Assembly: GCF_003665065.1 (NCBI RefSeq)
Contig: NZ_RCHR01000001.1
Location: 186,001 to 250,000 of the forward strand
Direction: 5' to 3'
DNA length: 64,000 nt
DNA from: Oceanobacillus piezotolerans
Lineage (GTDB): Bacteria > Bacillota > Bacilli > Bacillales > Amphibacillaceae
The position numbers and the translations under genes were made by a program. The notes under the pieces are model-generated. The model searched no databases, was not told where the DNA came from, and was given only the letters and a program-made list of their open reading frames with translations. How positions within the stretch are numbered: position 1 is the stretch's first letter; every line of letters starts with the position of its first letter. Shown here in pieces: positions 26,568 to 35,338 of this stretch.

Positions 26568-27497
26568 ATGGAACCGATACAACAATCCTTATCCAAGTGG
26601 ATGAAGGAAAATAAGAATTTTAAAGAAAACTACACTAAAATAAGAGACGAGGTACTAAATGACCTAGAGATAAAAGAATTCTTATCTCTTCATCCTGAAT
26701 TAACTGATCGTGCTATCAATAAAGGTCTGGTCAAATTATACGAATATAAATCACAATCTAAACAATGTAATCAATGTAAGTCACTTGATTGCTGTAAAAA
26801 TATGATAAAGGGATATTCTCCGATTTTATACGTTGATAATGGCGAGATTCATCTCACATATGAAAAATGTCATACACGTATCATGTATGATAGGGAACAG
26901 GTACAGCAAAAACTTGTTCAAAGTGTTCATATGCCGAAAGAAATACTGCAAGCTTCTATACAAAGCTTAGATAACAATGAAGATAGAGGAGAAGGTTTGA
27001 GTGCGTTATTTGACTTTATTAAGGAGACAGGCAGTCGTAAGCTTCCGCAAAAAGGAATTTACTTCTATGGACCGTTTGGTGTTGGGAAAACATATTTTCT
27101 TGGTGCGCTCGCAAACGAACTAAAGAAGTTTAATATTTCTTCTATGATGATATACATGCCTGAATTCGTAAGAGAAATTAAATCTTCCTTTAAAGATGAT
27201 ACGACAAACGACAAAATTGAATTGTTTAAAAAAGCAGATGTACTTATGTTAGATGATATTGGTGCTGAAATGCAATCTGCATGGTTCCGAGATGAAATCT
27301 TAGGCACGGTTCTGCAATATCGGATGATGGAGCAACTACCCGTTTTCTTTACTTCAAACTACAGTTTAGACCAACTAGAATCTGTCTTAGCTTCAACAAG
27401 GGATGGTGTAGAAGAAGTAAAAGCTGGAAGGATTATTGAACGTATTAAACAGGTAAGTAATGAAGTAGCTTTATTTGGCAAAAATAGAAGAAGATAG
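26568..27497 (+). CDS. dnaI: Primosomal protein DnaI, helicase loader
   Basis: AAA+ ATPase that loads the replicative helicase DnaC in Firmicutes. 309 residues from ATG 26568 (MEPIQQS, as in B. subtilis MEPI), with AAGGATGA 5 bases upstream; ATG 26559 lies inside that ribosome site. The N-terminal helicase-binding domain has a cysteine cluster (CNQCKSLDCCKN) for zinc. The C-terminal ATPase has Walker A GPFGVGKT, Walker B VLMLDDIGAE and the sensor FTSNYSLDQLE. A strong terminator follows. In B. subtilis ytxB/ytxC come next; here an ABC importer is interposed. Confidence 0.96.
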   Translation: MEPIQQSLSKWMKENKNFKENYTKIRDEVLNDLEIKEFLSLHPELTDRAINKGLVKLYEYKSQSKQCNQCKSLDCCKNMIKGYSPILYVDNGEIHLTYEKCHTRIMYDREQVQQKLVQSVHMPKEILQASIQSLDNNEDRGEGLSALFDFIKETGSRKLPQKGIYFYGPFGVGKTYFLGALANELKKFNISSMMIYMPEFVREIKSSFKDDTTNDKIELFKKADVLMLDDIGAEMQSAWFRDEILGTVLQYRMMEQLPVFFTSNYSLDQLESVLASTRDGVEEVKAGRIIERIKQVSNEVALFGKNRRR

Positions 27498-27499
27498 TA

Positions 27500-27534
27500 G
27501 AACTGGCTTTACAATAGCTAGTTCTTTTTTTTTT
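27500..27534 (+). terminator. Terminator after dnaI
   Basis: GAACTGGCT (27500-27508) / AGCTAGTTC (27516-27524), loop TTACAAT, then ten T. Confidence 0.92.
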
Positions 27535-27662
27535 GTCATTTTTTATTTGGTTTAATTAATTATCTGATTATATCTTTAAATTGAATTTTTTATAATTATA
27601 AGACATAACCTTATTAGTGTACCATGTTTTTACATATTGAAATAACAAGAGGGGGTAGAAAA

Positions 27663-29315
27663 ATGAAACGAAAGAAAGCACTATTACTGCTAGTACTAGC
27701 ATTATTGCTTAGTATATTTCTAGCAGCATGTGCCGAGGAACCGGAAGATACGGCTTCACCGACGGATGATAGTACAGAAAAAGAGACAGATACAGAAAGT
27801 GGAAAATCAACCCAGGGAGCAGGTGAAAAGAATTCGGGAACAGGAGGGGGAGACCTAGTGATTGCTACGCTTTCTGATGCTGTTTCCATGGATCCTGCAG
27901 GGTCTAATGACAATCCATCAAGTAATGTCCAGGCAAATATTTTTGAATCCTTAACAAAGCAAGATCAAAATATGGAAGTACAACCAAGCCTTGCAGAAAG
28001 CTGGGAGGAAATTGATGAGGTAACATGGGAGTTTAAGCTACGTGAAGGAGTTACATTCCATGATGGGTCTGAATTTAATGCAGAAGTGGTGAAAGCAAAT
28101 ATTGAGCGCCTGCTTGACCCTGAAGTTGCTTCACCCCGTGTATTTCTGTATGAAATGATTAGTAAGATCGAAGTAGTGGATGATTATACGGTACGTTTCG
28201 TTACAGAATATCCATTTTCTCCATTACCTGCACACTTAGCACATAGTGGCGGGGGAATGGTTTCTTTAGAGCAGATTGAAGCAGATTATGCTGCGATGGA
28301 AGAAGGCGAAGAGCCTGGTAGCGTTATTAACGGAAATCCGATTGGTACTGGCTTCTTTAAATTTGATGAATGGAGACCAGGTGAATTGCTTCGTCTCGTT
28401 CGAAATGATGATTATTGGGGTGAGCCTGCTAAATTAGATTCCGTTACGTTTAAAGTGGTTGATGAAACCCTGACTCGAGTAGCAGAGTTAGAAACTGGGG
28501 AAGCTCATATTGCTGATCCGATTAGTCCGAATAATATTGCTCAAATTGAAGCTACTGATGGAATTCATGTTTCTCAACAAGGAAGTGTAAGCTTATCTTA
28601 TGTTGGGTTTAATATGGAAAAAGAACCATTCAATGATCCACTAGTTCGCCAAGCGATTAATATGGCAATTGATAAAGAGCAGATTATTAATGGTATATAT
28701 GAAGGGGTAGGAACGCCTGCAATTGGTCCATTGGCACCTGACGTATTAGGATATGATCCAGATGCACCTGGGTTAGAGTATGATCCTGACAAGGCCCGCG
28801 AATTATTAGCAGAAGCTGGCTATGAAAATGGGTTTTCTACAACTTTATGGACAAATGATAATCAAGAGCGTATGGATGCTGCAACCAATATTCAAGCACA
28901 GTTAGCTGAATTTGGTATAGAAGTAGAAATTGAAGTAGTTGAGTGGGGAGCATATCTAGAGCAAACAGCAAACGGAGAACATGATATGTTTATCCTTGGA
29001 TGGTCTACTGTAACAGGGGATGCCGATTATGGACTTTACCCTTTATTCCATTCAAATAATGTAGGAGAGCCAGGTAACCGTACATTTACAAAAGACCCTG
29101 AATTAGACGAATTGTTAGATCATGCAAGACAAGAAGGAGATCCAGAAACCCGTCAACAATTATATAGTGAAATTCAAGTGTTATTAACGGATATAGCTCC
29201 TATGCTATATATTCATCACCAAGACTTCTTGTTAGGGGTAAGTGATAAGGTGGAAGGCTTAACACAATCTCCAACTCAAATCTTACAATTACATGAAGTA
29301 ACCATAACAGAATAA
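27663..29315 (+). CDS. Family 5 extracellular solute-binding lipoprotein (peptide/glutathione type)
   Basis: Substrate-binding lipoprotein of an oligopeptide/dipeptide/glutathione ABC importer. 550 residues from ATG 27663 (GAGGGGG upstream). The signal peptide is a run of Leu ending in the lipobox LAAC with C23, followed by a long acidic Ser/Thr/Glu linker to about residue 60, as in halotolerant Bacillaceae. The family 5 signature region is VQPSLAESWEEIDEVTWEFKLREGVTFHDG. The C-terminal lobe has DADYGLYPLFHS. The likely permease and ATPase genes (29956-33909) are on the opposite strand and convergent, separated by a repeat element, so expression of the binding protein is uncoupled from the rest. 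Substrate unknown; acidity suggests adaptation to salt. Confidence 0.9.
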   Translation: MKRKKALLLLVLALLLSIFLAACAEEPEDTASPTDDSTEKETDTESGKSTQGAGEKNSGTGGGDLVIATLSDAVSMDPAGSNDNPSSNVQANIFESLTKQDQNMEVQPSLAESWEEIDEVTWEFKLREGVTFHDGSEFNAEVVKANIERLLDPEVASPRVFLYEMISKIEVVDDYTVRFVTEYPFSPLPAHLAHSGGGMVSLEQIEADYAAMEEGEEPGSVINGNPIGTGFFKFDEWRPGELLRLVRNDDYWGEPAKLDSVTFKVVDETLTRVAELETGEAHIADPISPNNIAQIEATDGIHVSQQGSVSLSYVGFNMEKEPFNDPLVRQAINMAIDKEQIINGIYEGVGTPAIGPLAPDVLGYDPDAPGLEYDPDKARELLAEAGYENGFSTTLWTNDNQERMDAATNIQAQLAEFGIEVEIEVVEWGAYLEQTANGEHDMFILGWSTVTGDADYGLYPLFHSNNVGEPGNRTFTKDPELDELLDHARQEGDPETRQQLYSEIQVLLTDIAPMLYIHHQDFLLGVSDKVEGLTQSPTQILQLHEVTITE

Positions 29316-29333
29316 GCGCTCTAAAGCCCGACA

Positions 29334-29359
29334 TGGATAATGAATATCCAGTCGGGCTT
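29334..29359. terminator. Hairpin after the solute-binding protein gene
   Basis: AAGCCCGAC plus TGGATA pairs with TATCCA plus TCGGGCTT with one bulged base. The T tail is weak (TATATATT). It could stop transcripts of the binding protein gene. Confidence 0.65.
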
Positions 29360-29386
29360 ATATATTGTTAGGCTAACCGCAAAGTC

Positions 29387-29853
29387 GATAGAAAATGTTG
29401 ATTAACTTAATTCAAAATATGTCTGACAAAGAAATCTAAACACACACTGGAAATATGCGCTCGTGATTTCCGCTGCGGGCAGTACGCTTTCCGCGGGCAA
29501 CGCCTCAGCCTCGGGCCAACAGGATGTTGGTCATAAAGGCGTTGCCACAGGACGTGGCGTTCTTAGCCTTTGTTCCTTTACGCTTCCTGCGAGTCTTCGG
29601 CTGTTGCTTTTCCCGCAGGAGTCGACTGCCCTTCGCTCCAATCGCTTCATGTTTAATAGTTTCTTCTTATACATTGTTTAAAAGCACAAACCAGCGGAGG
29701 AAATACACGGAGACTCCTGCGGGAGGAAAAGCCTAGGTGAGACCCCGCAGTGCGTAAGCACGAGGAGGCTCAGCAGCGCCCGCGGAAAGCGTAGTGTATT
29801 TCCGGAGCGGTTTCCATGCACTAACTTGAATTAAATAAGTTCACAGTCTATCA
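29387..29853. repeat. GC-rich composite palindromic repeat, copy B (inverted relative to copy A)
   Basis: Type 2 unit (about 29464-29640) then inverted type 1 unit (about 29692-29812), exactly the reverse complement order of copy A, including matching spacer text (TTTAAACAATG...GAAGCGATTGGAGCG). Ends carry GATAGA + TTAATTCA (29387-29414) and TGAATTAA + TCTATC (about 29827-29851). The type 2 unit holds an extra 60-base two-hairpin insert (29514-29571) that copy A lacks. Confidence 0.8.
29514..29571 (+). ncRNA. Two-hairpin module in repeat B
   Basis: Hairpin 1: GGCCAAC / GTTGGTC with loop AGGAT (29514-29532). Hairpin 2: AAAGGC (29535-29540), GTT, GCCAC (29544-29548), loop AGGAC, GTGGC (29554-29558), GTTCTTA, GCCTTT (29566-29571). 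The same design with different outer pairs occurs on the reverse strand at 46542-46600. Confidence 0.6.
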
Positions 29854-29907
29854 TAACTACAACGTACCCAATAACAATGAAACCAAAAACCTAGCAAAGG
29901 TATTCTC

Positions 29908-29945
29908 AAAAATAAAACTCCCTTACGCATTATAGAATAAGGGAG
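29908..29945 (-). terminator. Terminator of the peptide ABC operon
   Basis: Read on the reverse strand: CTCCCTTA (29945-29938), 12-base loop, TAAGGGAG (29925-29918), then TTTTATTTTT. It follows the last gene of the permease/ATPase operon. Confidence 0.88.
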
Positions 29946-29955
29946 ATTTACTTAC

Positions 29956-30984
29956 CTAAGATACTGTGAGTGGACTGGGCTGGTGTGTTCCAGCTTCTAT
30001 TTCTTCAATATGATGGCATGCTGCTTTATGGCCATCAAGCATTAGATTGGTCTGACGCAAGCTAGGTTCTTCCTGCCTGCATAGTTCGGTAGCGAAAGGA
30101 CACCTTGTATGAAATCGGCATCCTTTTGGTGGATCAATAGGAGAAGGGACGTCTCCTTTTAAGATGATTCTCTGCGGTCTATTGTCAATATCGGTACTTG
30201 GAATAGCCGAAAGCAGCGCTCTCGTGTATGGATGCTTTGGATTTTCAAAAAGAGACTTTTTGTCAGCAATTTCGACTATCTTGCCGACATACATCACGAT
30301 AATTCGGTCAGATATATGACGTACAACTCCTAAATCATGAGAAATAAAGATATAAGTTAGCTTAAATTCCCGCTGTAATTTGGTTAATAAGTTAATGACT
30401 TGAGCTTGAATAGATACGTCTAATGCTGAAACAGCTTCATCTGCAACAATTAGTTTTGGATTAACCGATAGAGCGCGTGCAATGCCAATCCTTTGCCTTT
30501 GCCCCCCACTAAATACATGAGGCATCCGGTCTGCTTGATGCGTCCCCAGTCCTACTGTTTCCAATAATTCAATCACTCTATTGCCTCGTTCCTTTTTAGG
30601 TACTACATTTTGGATTTCCAATGCTTCTGTAAGAATTTGTCTAACTGTTTGACGTGGATTAATAGAAGCATAAGGATCCTGAAATATAATCTGCATTTCC
30701 TTACGAATAGCGTTCATCTTTTTTTTACTGAAAGATAGTAAATCCTCCCCTCGAAACTCTACTTGACCACCAGACGGCTCATCTAGTCTTAGTATTGCTC
30801 GTCCGGTAGTAGATTTGCCACAACCGGATTCCCCAACAATACTAAGGGTTTCTCCCTCATAAACTTTAAATGATATATCATCTACAGCTTTCACGTGGTT
30901 AACTGTTCTTCCTAGAATACCTCCTTTAATTGGAAAGTATTGCTTTAAATTGGTAACTTTAAGTAGTACTTTCTGATTCTGCAT
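29956..30984 (-). CDS. Peptide ABC transporter ATP-binding protein (OppF/DppF-like)
   Basis: One of the two ATPases that power the importer at the inner face of the membrane. 342 residues with Walker A GESGCGKST, signature FSGGQRQRIGIARAL, Walker B LIVADEAVSALD and the H-loop FISHDLGVV. The C-terminal oligopeptide/dipeptide extension with GCRFHTRCPFA and further cysteines (Fe-S-type cluster in DppD/OppF relatives) is present. The start has GGAGGTG 7 bases upstream and overlaps the 3' end of the preceding ATPase gene by 26 bases. It is the last gene of the operon, ended by a strong terminator. Confidence 0.93.
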   Translation of the reverse strand: MQNQKVLLKVTNLKQYFPIKGGILGRTVNHVKAVDDISFKVYEGETLSIVGESGCGKSTTGRAILRLDEPSGGQVEFRGEDLLSFSKKKMNAIRKEMQIIFQDPYASINPRQTVRQILTEALEIQNVVPKKERGNRVIELLETVGLGTHQADRMPHVFSGGQRQRIGIARALSVNPKLIVADEAVSALDVSIQAQVINLLTKLQREFKLTYIFISHDLGVVRHISDRIIVMYVGKIVEIADKKSLFENPKHPYTRALLSAIPSTDIDNRPQRIILKGDVPSPIDPPKGCRFHTRCPFATELCRQEEPSLRQTNLMLDGHKAACHHIEEIEAGTHQPSPLTVS

Positions 30985-31996
30985 GAAGATTCACCTCCGA
31001 ATCACCATCCCATTCATCTGAGTAGATCCAGCATCGAATTTGATTTACATCGTTATATGTTTGTAGATCAGGCAGTTTAGATTTACAAAGCTCTGTTGCA
31101 TATGAACATCGAGGAGCAAATCTGCATCCAGAAGGAATTTCATCTGGACTGGGTACAGTTCCTTTAATGACAGCCAGATCACCTTCCAAATCCCTGTCGT
31201 GTGTAGGGATGGATCGCATTAAACCAACAGTATAGGGATGTTTCGGATCTTTAAATAGTGATCGTTTATCTGCATATTCAACCACTTGACCACAATACAT
31301 AACTGCTACATAATCACAGGTTTCTGCTACTACTCCAAGGTCATGTGTGATTAATAGGACACCCATGCCAAGTCTGCTCTGAAGGTCCTTAATAAGCTCT
31401 AAGATCTGAGCTTGAATCGTTACATCAAGTGCGGTAGTTGGTTCATCTGCTATCAGTAAATCTGGATTACATGCTAATGCCATTGCTATCATTACTCGTT
31501 GTCTCATCCCGCCAGAAAGTTCAAATGGGTACTGTTTAACGCGTTTTTCAGGTGATGGGATACCGACAAGCTTTAACATTTCAATTGCATGCTTTGTTGC
31601 TGCTTTTTTCTGTAAACCTTGGTGGATTTTATATGCTTCACTTATTTGCTGTCCTATCGTCATGGTAGGGTTTAGAGAGGTCATAGGTTCTTGGAAAATC
31701 ATGGATATTTCATTCCCGCGAATTTTTCGCATGGCCGCCTCACTTTTACCTAAGAGATTCTTTCCTTTAAAAAGGATTTCGCCACCGATTATTTTTCCAG
31801 GACTTTCAATTAATCGTAGTATCGATAGGGAGGTGATACTTTTCCCTGATCCTGATTCTCCCACAATACCAAGGGTTTTTTGCCTTGGGATAGAAAAAGT
31901 TACGTCATCCACAGCCTTGACTTCGAAATCTCTCGTATAAAAGGAAGTCTGTAAGTTTTTAATTTCTAATATATTTTCTTCCGTGACTGCACGCAT
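30959..31996 (-). CDS. Peptide ABC transporter ATP-binding protein (OppD/DppD-like)
   Basis: Second ATPase of the importer. 345 residues with Walker A GESGSGKSI (Ile replaces the usual Thr after Ser, a tolerated change), signature LSGGMRQRVMIAMAL, Walker B LLIADEPTTALDVT and H-loop LITHDLGVV. The C-terminal GCRFAPRCSYATELC region is the oligopeptide/dipeptide extension with clustered cysteines. ATG 31996 has AGGAG upstream. It pairs with the downstream ATPase to form the heterodimeric motor. The operon order on the reverse strand is permease C, permease B, ATPase D, ATPase F. Confidence 0.93.
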   Translation of the reverse strand: MRAVTEENILEIKNLQTSFYTRDFEVKAVDDVTFSIPRQKTLGIVGESGSGKSITSLSILRLIESPGKIIGGEILFKGKNLLGKSEAAMRKIRGNEISMIFQEPMTSLNPTMTIGQQISEAYKIHQGLQKKAATKHAIEMLKLVGIPSPEKRVKQYPFELSGGMRQRVMIAMALACNPDLLIADEPTTALDVTIQAQILELIKDLQSRLGMGVLLITHDLGVVAETCDYVAVMYCGQVVEYADKRSLFKDPKHPYTVGLMRSIPTHDRDLEGDLAVIKGTVPSPDEIPSGCRFAPRCSYATELCKSKLPDLQTYNDVNQIRCWIYSDEWDGDSEVNLHAESESTT

Positions 31997-32028
31997 AGTT
32001 AATCTCCTTTCTGGATGATTAGTAGATA

Positions 32029-32985
32029 CTAATCTAGATCAATTCGTTTATTTAGAAAGCGATAGGTGATGTCTACAAATAAATTAACGAATACAAATAA
32101 TAACGCAATAACTAAAATCGTTCCTTGGACAATGGGAAAATCCCTAGCTGCAATGGCATCGATAACGAGCTTGCCCATGCCATTAATAGCGAAAACAGAT
32201 TCAGTAATAGCTGCTCCTCCGAGGAGGCCGCCAAATTGTAATCCTACAACCGTTACAACAGGAATTAATGCGTTTTTTAGTGCATGACGATAAATGACAA
32301 TCCGTTCCTTTACTCCTTTTGCTCTTGCTGTTCGGATATAATCTTGATTAATAACATCTAACATGCTCGAACGAGTCATTCTTGCAATAATAGCGGCACT
32401 TCCTGTCCCTAAAGTAATAACTGGTAATACTACTTGCTGGAAGCTTCCCCACCCAGAAGGTTTGAACCAGCTTGTTTTCTCTATGAAAGGTATCCAGCCA
32501 GGTAAGTCAAAGCCAATTGCAAACCACTGGATTAACATGAGACCTAACCAAAAGTTGGGCATCGATAGACCAAATAAAGCAATGAGCATAATGAATGTGT
32601 CTGATATTGTATACTTTTTAGTTGCAGAAATAACTCCAGCAATAAGCCCTATAAATACTGCCAAAATAGTACTATATATTGCCAGTTCTACGGTTACCCA
32701 GAACCTGGCTCCGACTTCTGCTGAAACATCGCGACCACTGCGAACAGAATTCCCTAAATCTCCTTGAACAGCATTTGTGACATATTTTAAATACTGTACA
32801 TGCAATGGTTCATTTAAGCCTAATCGTTCTCTGATATTTTCTACTTGCTGTTCCGGCGCACTTTCACCGGCCATAATTTGAGCGGGGTCTCCAGGGACAA
32901 GATGCATCATACTAAAAACAAAGAGAGAAACACCAATAAGAACTGGGATGGTTTGGATTAATCTTCTAATAATATATTTAAACAC
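32029..32985 (-). CDS. Peptide ABC transporter permease (OppB/DppB-like)
   Basis: Integral membrane subunit, 318 residues with six predicted helices; the N-terminal motif YIIRRLIQTIPVLIGVSLFVFSMMHLVPGDPAQ is the DppB hallmark. The cytoplasmic coupling loop with the EAA-type sequence (YIRTARAKGVKERIVIYRHALKNALIPVVT) contacts the ATPases. The start is GTG at 32985 with GGGAG upstream. It comes after the C-type permease, the reverse of the usual B-then-C order. Gaps to the neighbours are 15 and 32 bases, so one operon. Confidence 0.93.
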   Translation of the reverse strand: MFKYIIRRLIQTIPVLIGVSLFVFSMMHLVPGDPAQIMAGESAPEQQVENIRERLGLNEPLHVQYLKYVTNAVQGDLGNSVRSGRDVSAEVGARFWVTVELAIYSTILAVFIGLIAGVISATKKYTISDTFIMLIALFGLSMPNFWLGLMLIQWFAIGFDLPGWIPFIEKTSWFKPSGWGSFQQVVLPVITLGTGSAAIIARMTRSSMLDVINQDYIRTARAKGVKERIVIYRHALKNALIPVVTVVGLQFGGLLGGAAITESVFAINGMGKLVIDAIAARDFPIVQGTILVIALLFVFVNLFVDITYRFLNKRIDLD

Positions 32986-33000
32986 ACTTCATCTCCCTTT

Positions 33001-33909
33001 CTATTCCTTTGTCTTAGGATCGAAGGCATCTCTCAAACCATCTCCAAGCATGTTGAAGGCTAACACCACTACGACTATAGCTAACCCAGGAAATAACGCT
33101 ACGTGAGGTGCGTTATAAAGATAGGATCGTCCATCACTTAGCATCGCACCCCATTCTGGATCTGGTGGTTGAGCTCCGAGTCCGAGAAAGGATAGCCCGC
33201 TTGCTGATAGAATTGCTGTGGCAATGTAGAGAGTGGCTTGAACAATAAGAGGTGATGTAATGTTCGGGAAAATATGTTTAAAAATTATTCTTATGTCTGA
33301 TGCTCCTAGAGCTTTCATTGCATCTATGTATTCTAGTTTTTTGACGGATAGTGTGGAACCGCGTACAACTCTTGCGAATACCGGAATGGATGAAATAGCT
33401 ACGGCGTAAACCACATTCATCGTGCTACCGCCAAGAATGGTTACGATGGCAAGTGCTAATAGAATGCCAGGGAAGGCAAGCAGAACATCCATTAGGCGCA
33501 TAATGATACTGTCTATTCTTCCTCCATAATAGCCCGAGATTATCCCCAGTAATACTCCAACTGTTGCACCTAAAATTACAGAAGAGAATCCTATAAATAA
33601 TGTGATACTTGTTCCGTGAATCACCCTGCTGAAAATATCGCGACCAAAGTTATCCGTTCCAAACCAATGATCACTAGAAGGTCCTTGTAGTTTATTAATA
33701 ATATCCTGAGTATAAGGATCATAAGGAGCTATAATTGAACCGAAAATAGTAATGAAAATAAAAAGTATAATTAATATTCCACCTATCAATGCTGTTTTAT
33801 TCCTCATAAATTTATAGAATAATACTCTACGATATTTTGCTTTTGGATTTAAGTCAGGGGGCATGGGAGAAAGGTTTGACCCATCCATTAGTTGTGATGT
33901 TTGCTTCAT
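33001..33909 (-). CDS. Peptide ABC transporter permease (OppC/DppC-like)
   Basis: Second permease, 302 residues. The N-terminal OppC-N region (FYKFMRNKTALIGGILIILFIFITIFGSIIAPYDPY) and the conserved HWFGTDNFGRDIFSRVIHGTSITLFIG are typical. The EAA loop is YIDAMKALGASDIRIIFKHIFPNI; the end reads GLSFLGLGAQPPDPEWGAML. ATG 33909 has AAAGGGTG 9 bases upstream. First gene of the operon; its promoter must lie in the 194-base gap shared with ytxC, where I see a weak CodY-like 15-mer (33970-33984, three mismatches). Confidence 0.93.
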   Translation of the reverse strand: MKQTSQLMDGSNLSPMPPDLNPKAKYRRVLFYKFMRNKTALIGGILIILFIFITIFGSIIAPYDPYTQDIINKLQGPSSDHWFGTDNFGRDIFSRVIHGTSITLFIGFSSVILGATVGVLLGIISGYYGGRIDSIIMRLMDVLLAFPGILLALAIVTILGGSTMNVVYAVAISSIPVFARVVRGSTLSVKKLEYIDAMKALGASDIRIIFKHIFPNITSPLIVQATLYIATAILSASGLSFLGLGAQPPDPEWGAMLSDGRSYLYNAPHVALFPGLAIVVVVLAFNMLGDGLRDAFDPKTKE

Positions 33910-34103
33910 TGTTAAAACACCCTTTCTTGTTTTTTTCTATAAATAAACATATTAGGAGATACAAATGTTAATATTCTAAAACTTCTGTTGATTTATTATA
34001 TGTAAATGATTTCTCGTTATTAATAGTTTCCAGTGATTTATCATTTTTCACTACATTTGTCCATATAATGTAACAGTTCGGTTGTGGATGAGGGTGATAG
34101 GTA

Positions 34104-34964
34104 TTGCTGGAGGCTTATTTTGGGTCAGATAAAGAAGTACTTCGTTTTTGTGAGTATTTATTCGGAAAGTCAAATCAAATACAATTGCATTGGAAGTTGC
34201 ATGAAGAATGGGGGAATCATATACAGATAGAAGAAAATATTCCTAGTAAACAATTAAAAGAGTTAATGGCAAATGCAATGGCACATGTTTTTATGGAAAA
34301 TCGTTTAGGTAATATGATTCGCAGTACAATTAAAAAATATTATTATTATAGAGATACAGATGAGATTGAGCGAATATATGAAATCGCCAATTGGATAATT
34401 ACTGGGGAGGATGATAGTAGTATTCAGATTAGAAAAACGAAAAAGGATGAGCCCTCTCAGTTGTTAGTTTCCTTGTTTATAGCTAATATGAAGAGTACTC
34501 GCATCTTCCATTATGATTCAATCATTAAATTTGGATTAGGTGTTTTCAAGGATTATTTGATTCATTATATTGGACTTGCTATCGATGAATTTAAGCGAGA
34601 AGAAGATCATCAGGAATTTGTTAATATGCTAAGGAATTATATATCTAAAAAGCAGCCGAAGATTCCTATGATCCATATTCTCCAGGGGAGTCATTTTACC
34701 TTTTATAAGGAAAGCGGAAAGATGTTCTCTGCTTTAGAGTTACGCACCATTATGCAAAATGAGCCGTTATATATTGTAGGTCTTGATGAGGACGAAATGA
34801 ACTTGGCTCCATTGATTGCAATGTCACCTCAGCAAATAAAAATATACGGTGATGACCCATCAGAAGCAAAAACCCTGACAGTGATCAATGTATTTCAAGA
34901 AAGGGTTACATTTGAATCTGCCAATCATTTTCCGTTTCAATATTATTATAAAAATGAGCAGTAA
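34104..34964 (+). CDS. ytxC: YtxC-like putative sporulation protein
   Basis: 286 residues of the YtxC family, named as sporulation-associated in B. subtilis on the basis of genome context; biochemical function unknown. The protein is rich in charged residues with a conserved tail (FTFYKESGKMFSALELRTIM, YGDDPSEAKTLTVINVFQERV). There is no signal peptide or clear membrane helix, and no recognisable catalytic motif. The start is TTG 34104 with AGGGTGA 6 bases upstream. A TATAAT at 34064-34069 is the best -10. It precedes thrS as in B. subtilis, which anchors the name. Confidence 0.88.
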   Translation: MLEAYFGSDKEVLRFCEYLFGKSNQIQLHWKLHEEWGNHIQIEENIPSKQLKELMANAMAHVFMENRLGNMIRSTIKKYYYYRDTDEIERIYEIANWIITGEDDSSIQIRKTKKDEPSQLLVSLFIANMKSTRIFHYDSIIKFGLGVFKDYLIHYIGLAIDEFKREEDHQEFVNMLRNYISKKQPKIPMIHILQGSHFTFYKESGKMFSALELRTIMQNEPLYIVGLDEDEMNLAPLIAMSPQQIKIYGDDPSEAKTLTVINVFQERVTFESANHFPFQYYYKNEQ

Positions 34965-34969
34965 TAAGC

Positions 34970-34998
34970 TTGCGTATTGAATTCTAAACAGCTATAAT
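34970..34998 (+). promoter_or_regulatory. thrS promoter
   Basis: TTGCGT (34970-34975), 17 bases, TATAAT (34993-34998). A second TATAAT at 35005-35010 could serve a start 12 bases later. It precedes the T-box leader. Confidence 0.65.
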
Positions 34999-35036
34999 AC
35001 AAATTATAATATTAATCCGTAAAATAATTACAAGTT

Positions 35037-35285
35037 ATGAGAAGGACATGATTATTTGGATAAGGATGACAAGAGATAGGAGTCATTGGCTGAGAGCTCC
35101 TACATCACTGCTGAATAATTACCACCTTTGAACTCTACTATGGAATTTATAGTATGTAGTAGCGTAAATCTGCGTTAAAGATTTAATGAAGCCGCATTAA
35201 TGCGGGAATTAGGGTGGAACCACGGACGTTTAGACGCTCGTCCCTTTGCTGATTAGCAAAGGGATGGGCGTTTTTAATTTTTCTA
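35037..35285 (+). promoter_or_regulatory. T-box leader of thrS (threonine specific)
   Basis: The conserved T-box AGGGTGGAACCACGG lies at 35211-35225, followed by the terminator stem GACGCTCGTCCC...GGGATGGGCG and T run (about 35233-35275). Stem I spans about 35037-35150; ACC (Thr) at 35121-35123, in ATTACCACC, is the probable specifier. Uncharged tRNA-Thr binding would favour the antiterminator and allow thrS expression. Confidence 0.92.
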
Positions 35286-35338
35286 ACGAAATCCTTTTGC
35301 TAGGATAATTATTATAGTAACAGAAAGGAGCCACAAGC

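Noticed and set aside
29463-29736. ORFs of 70-72 codons in repeat B
   Set aside because: Non-coding repeat sequence; no ribosome site, and the reading frame is not kept between copies A and B.
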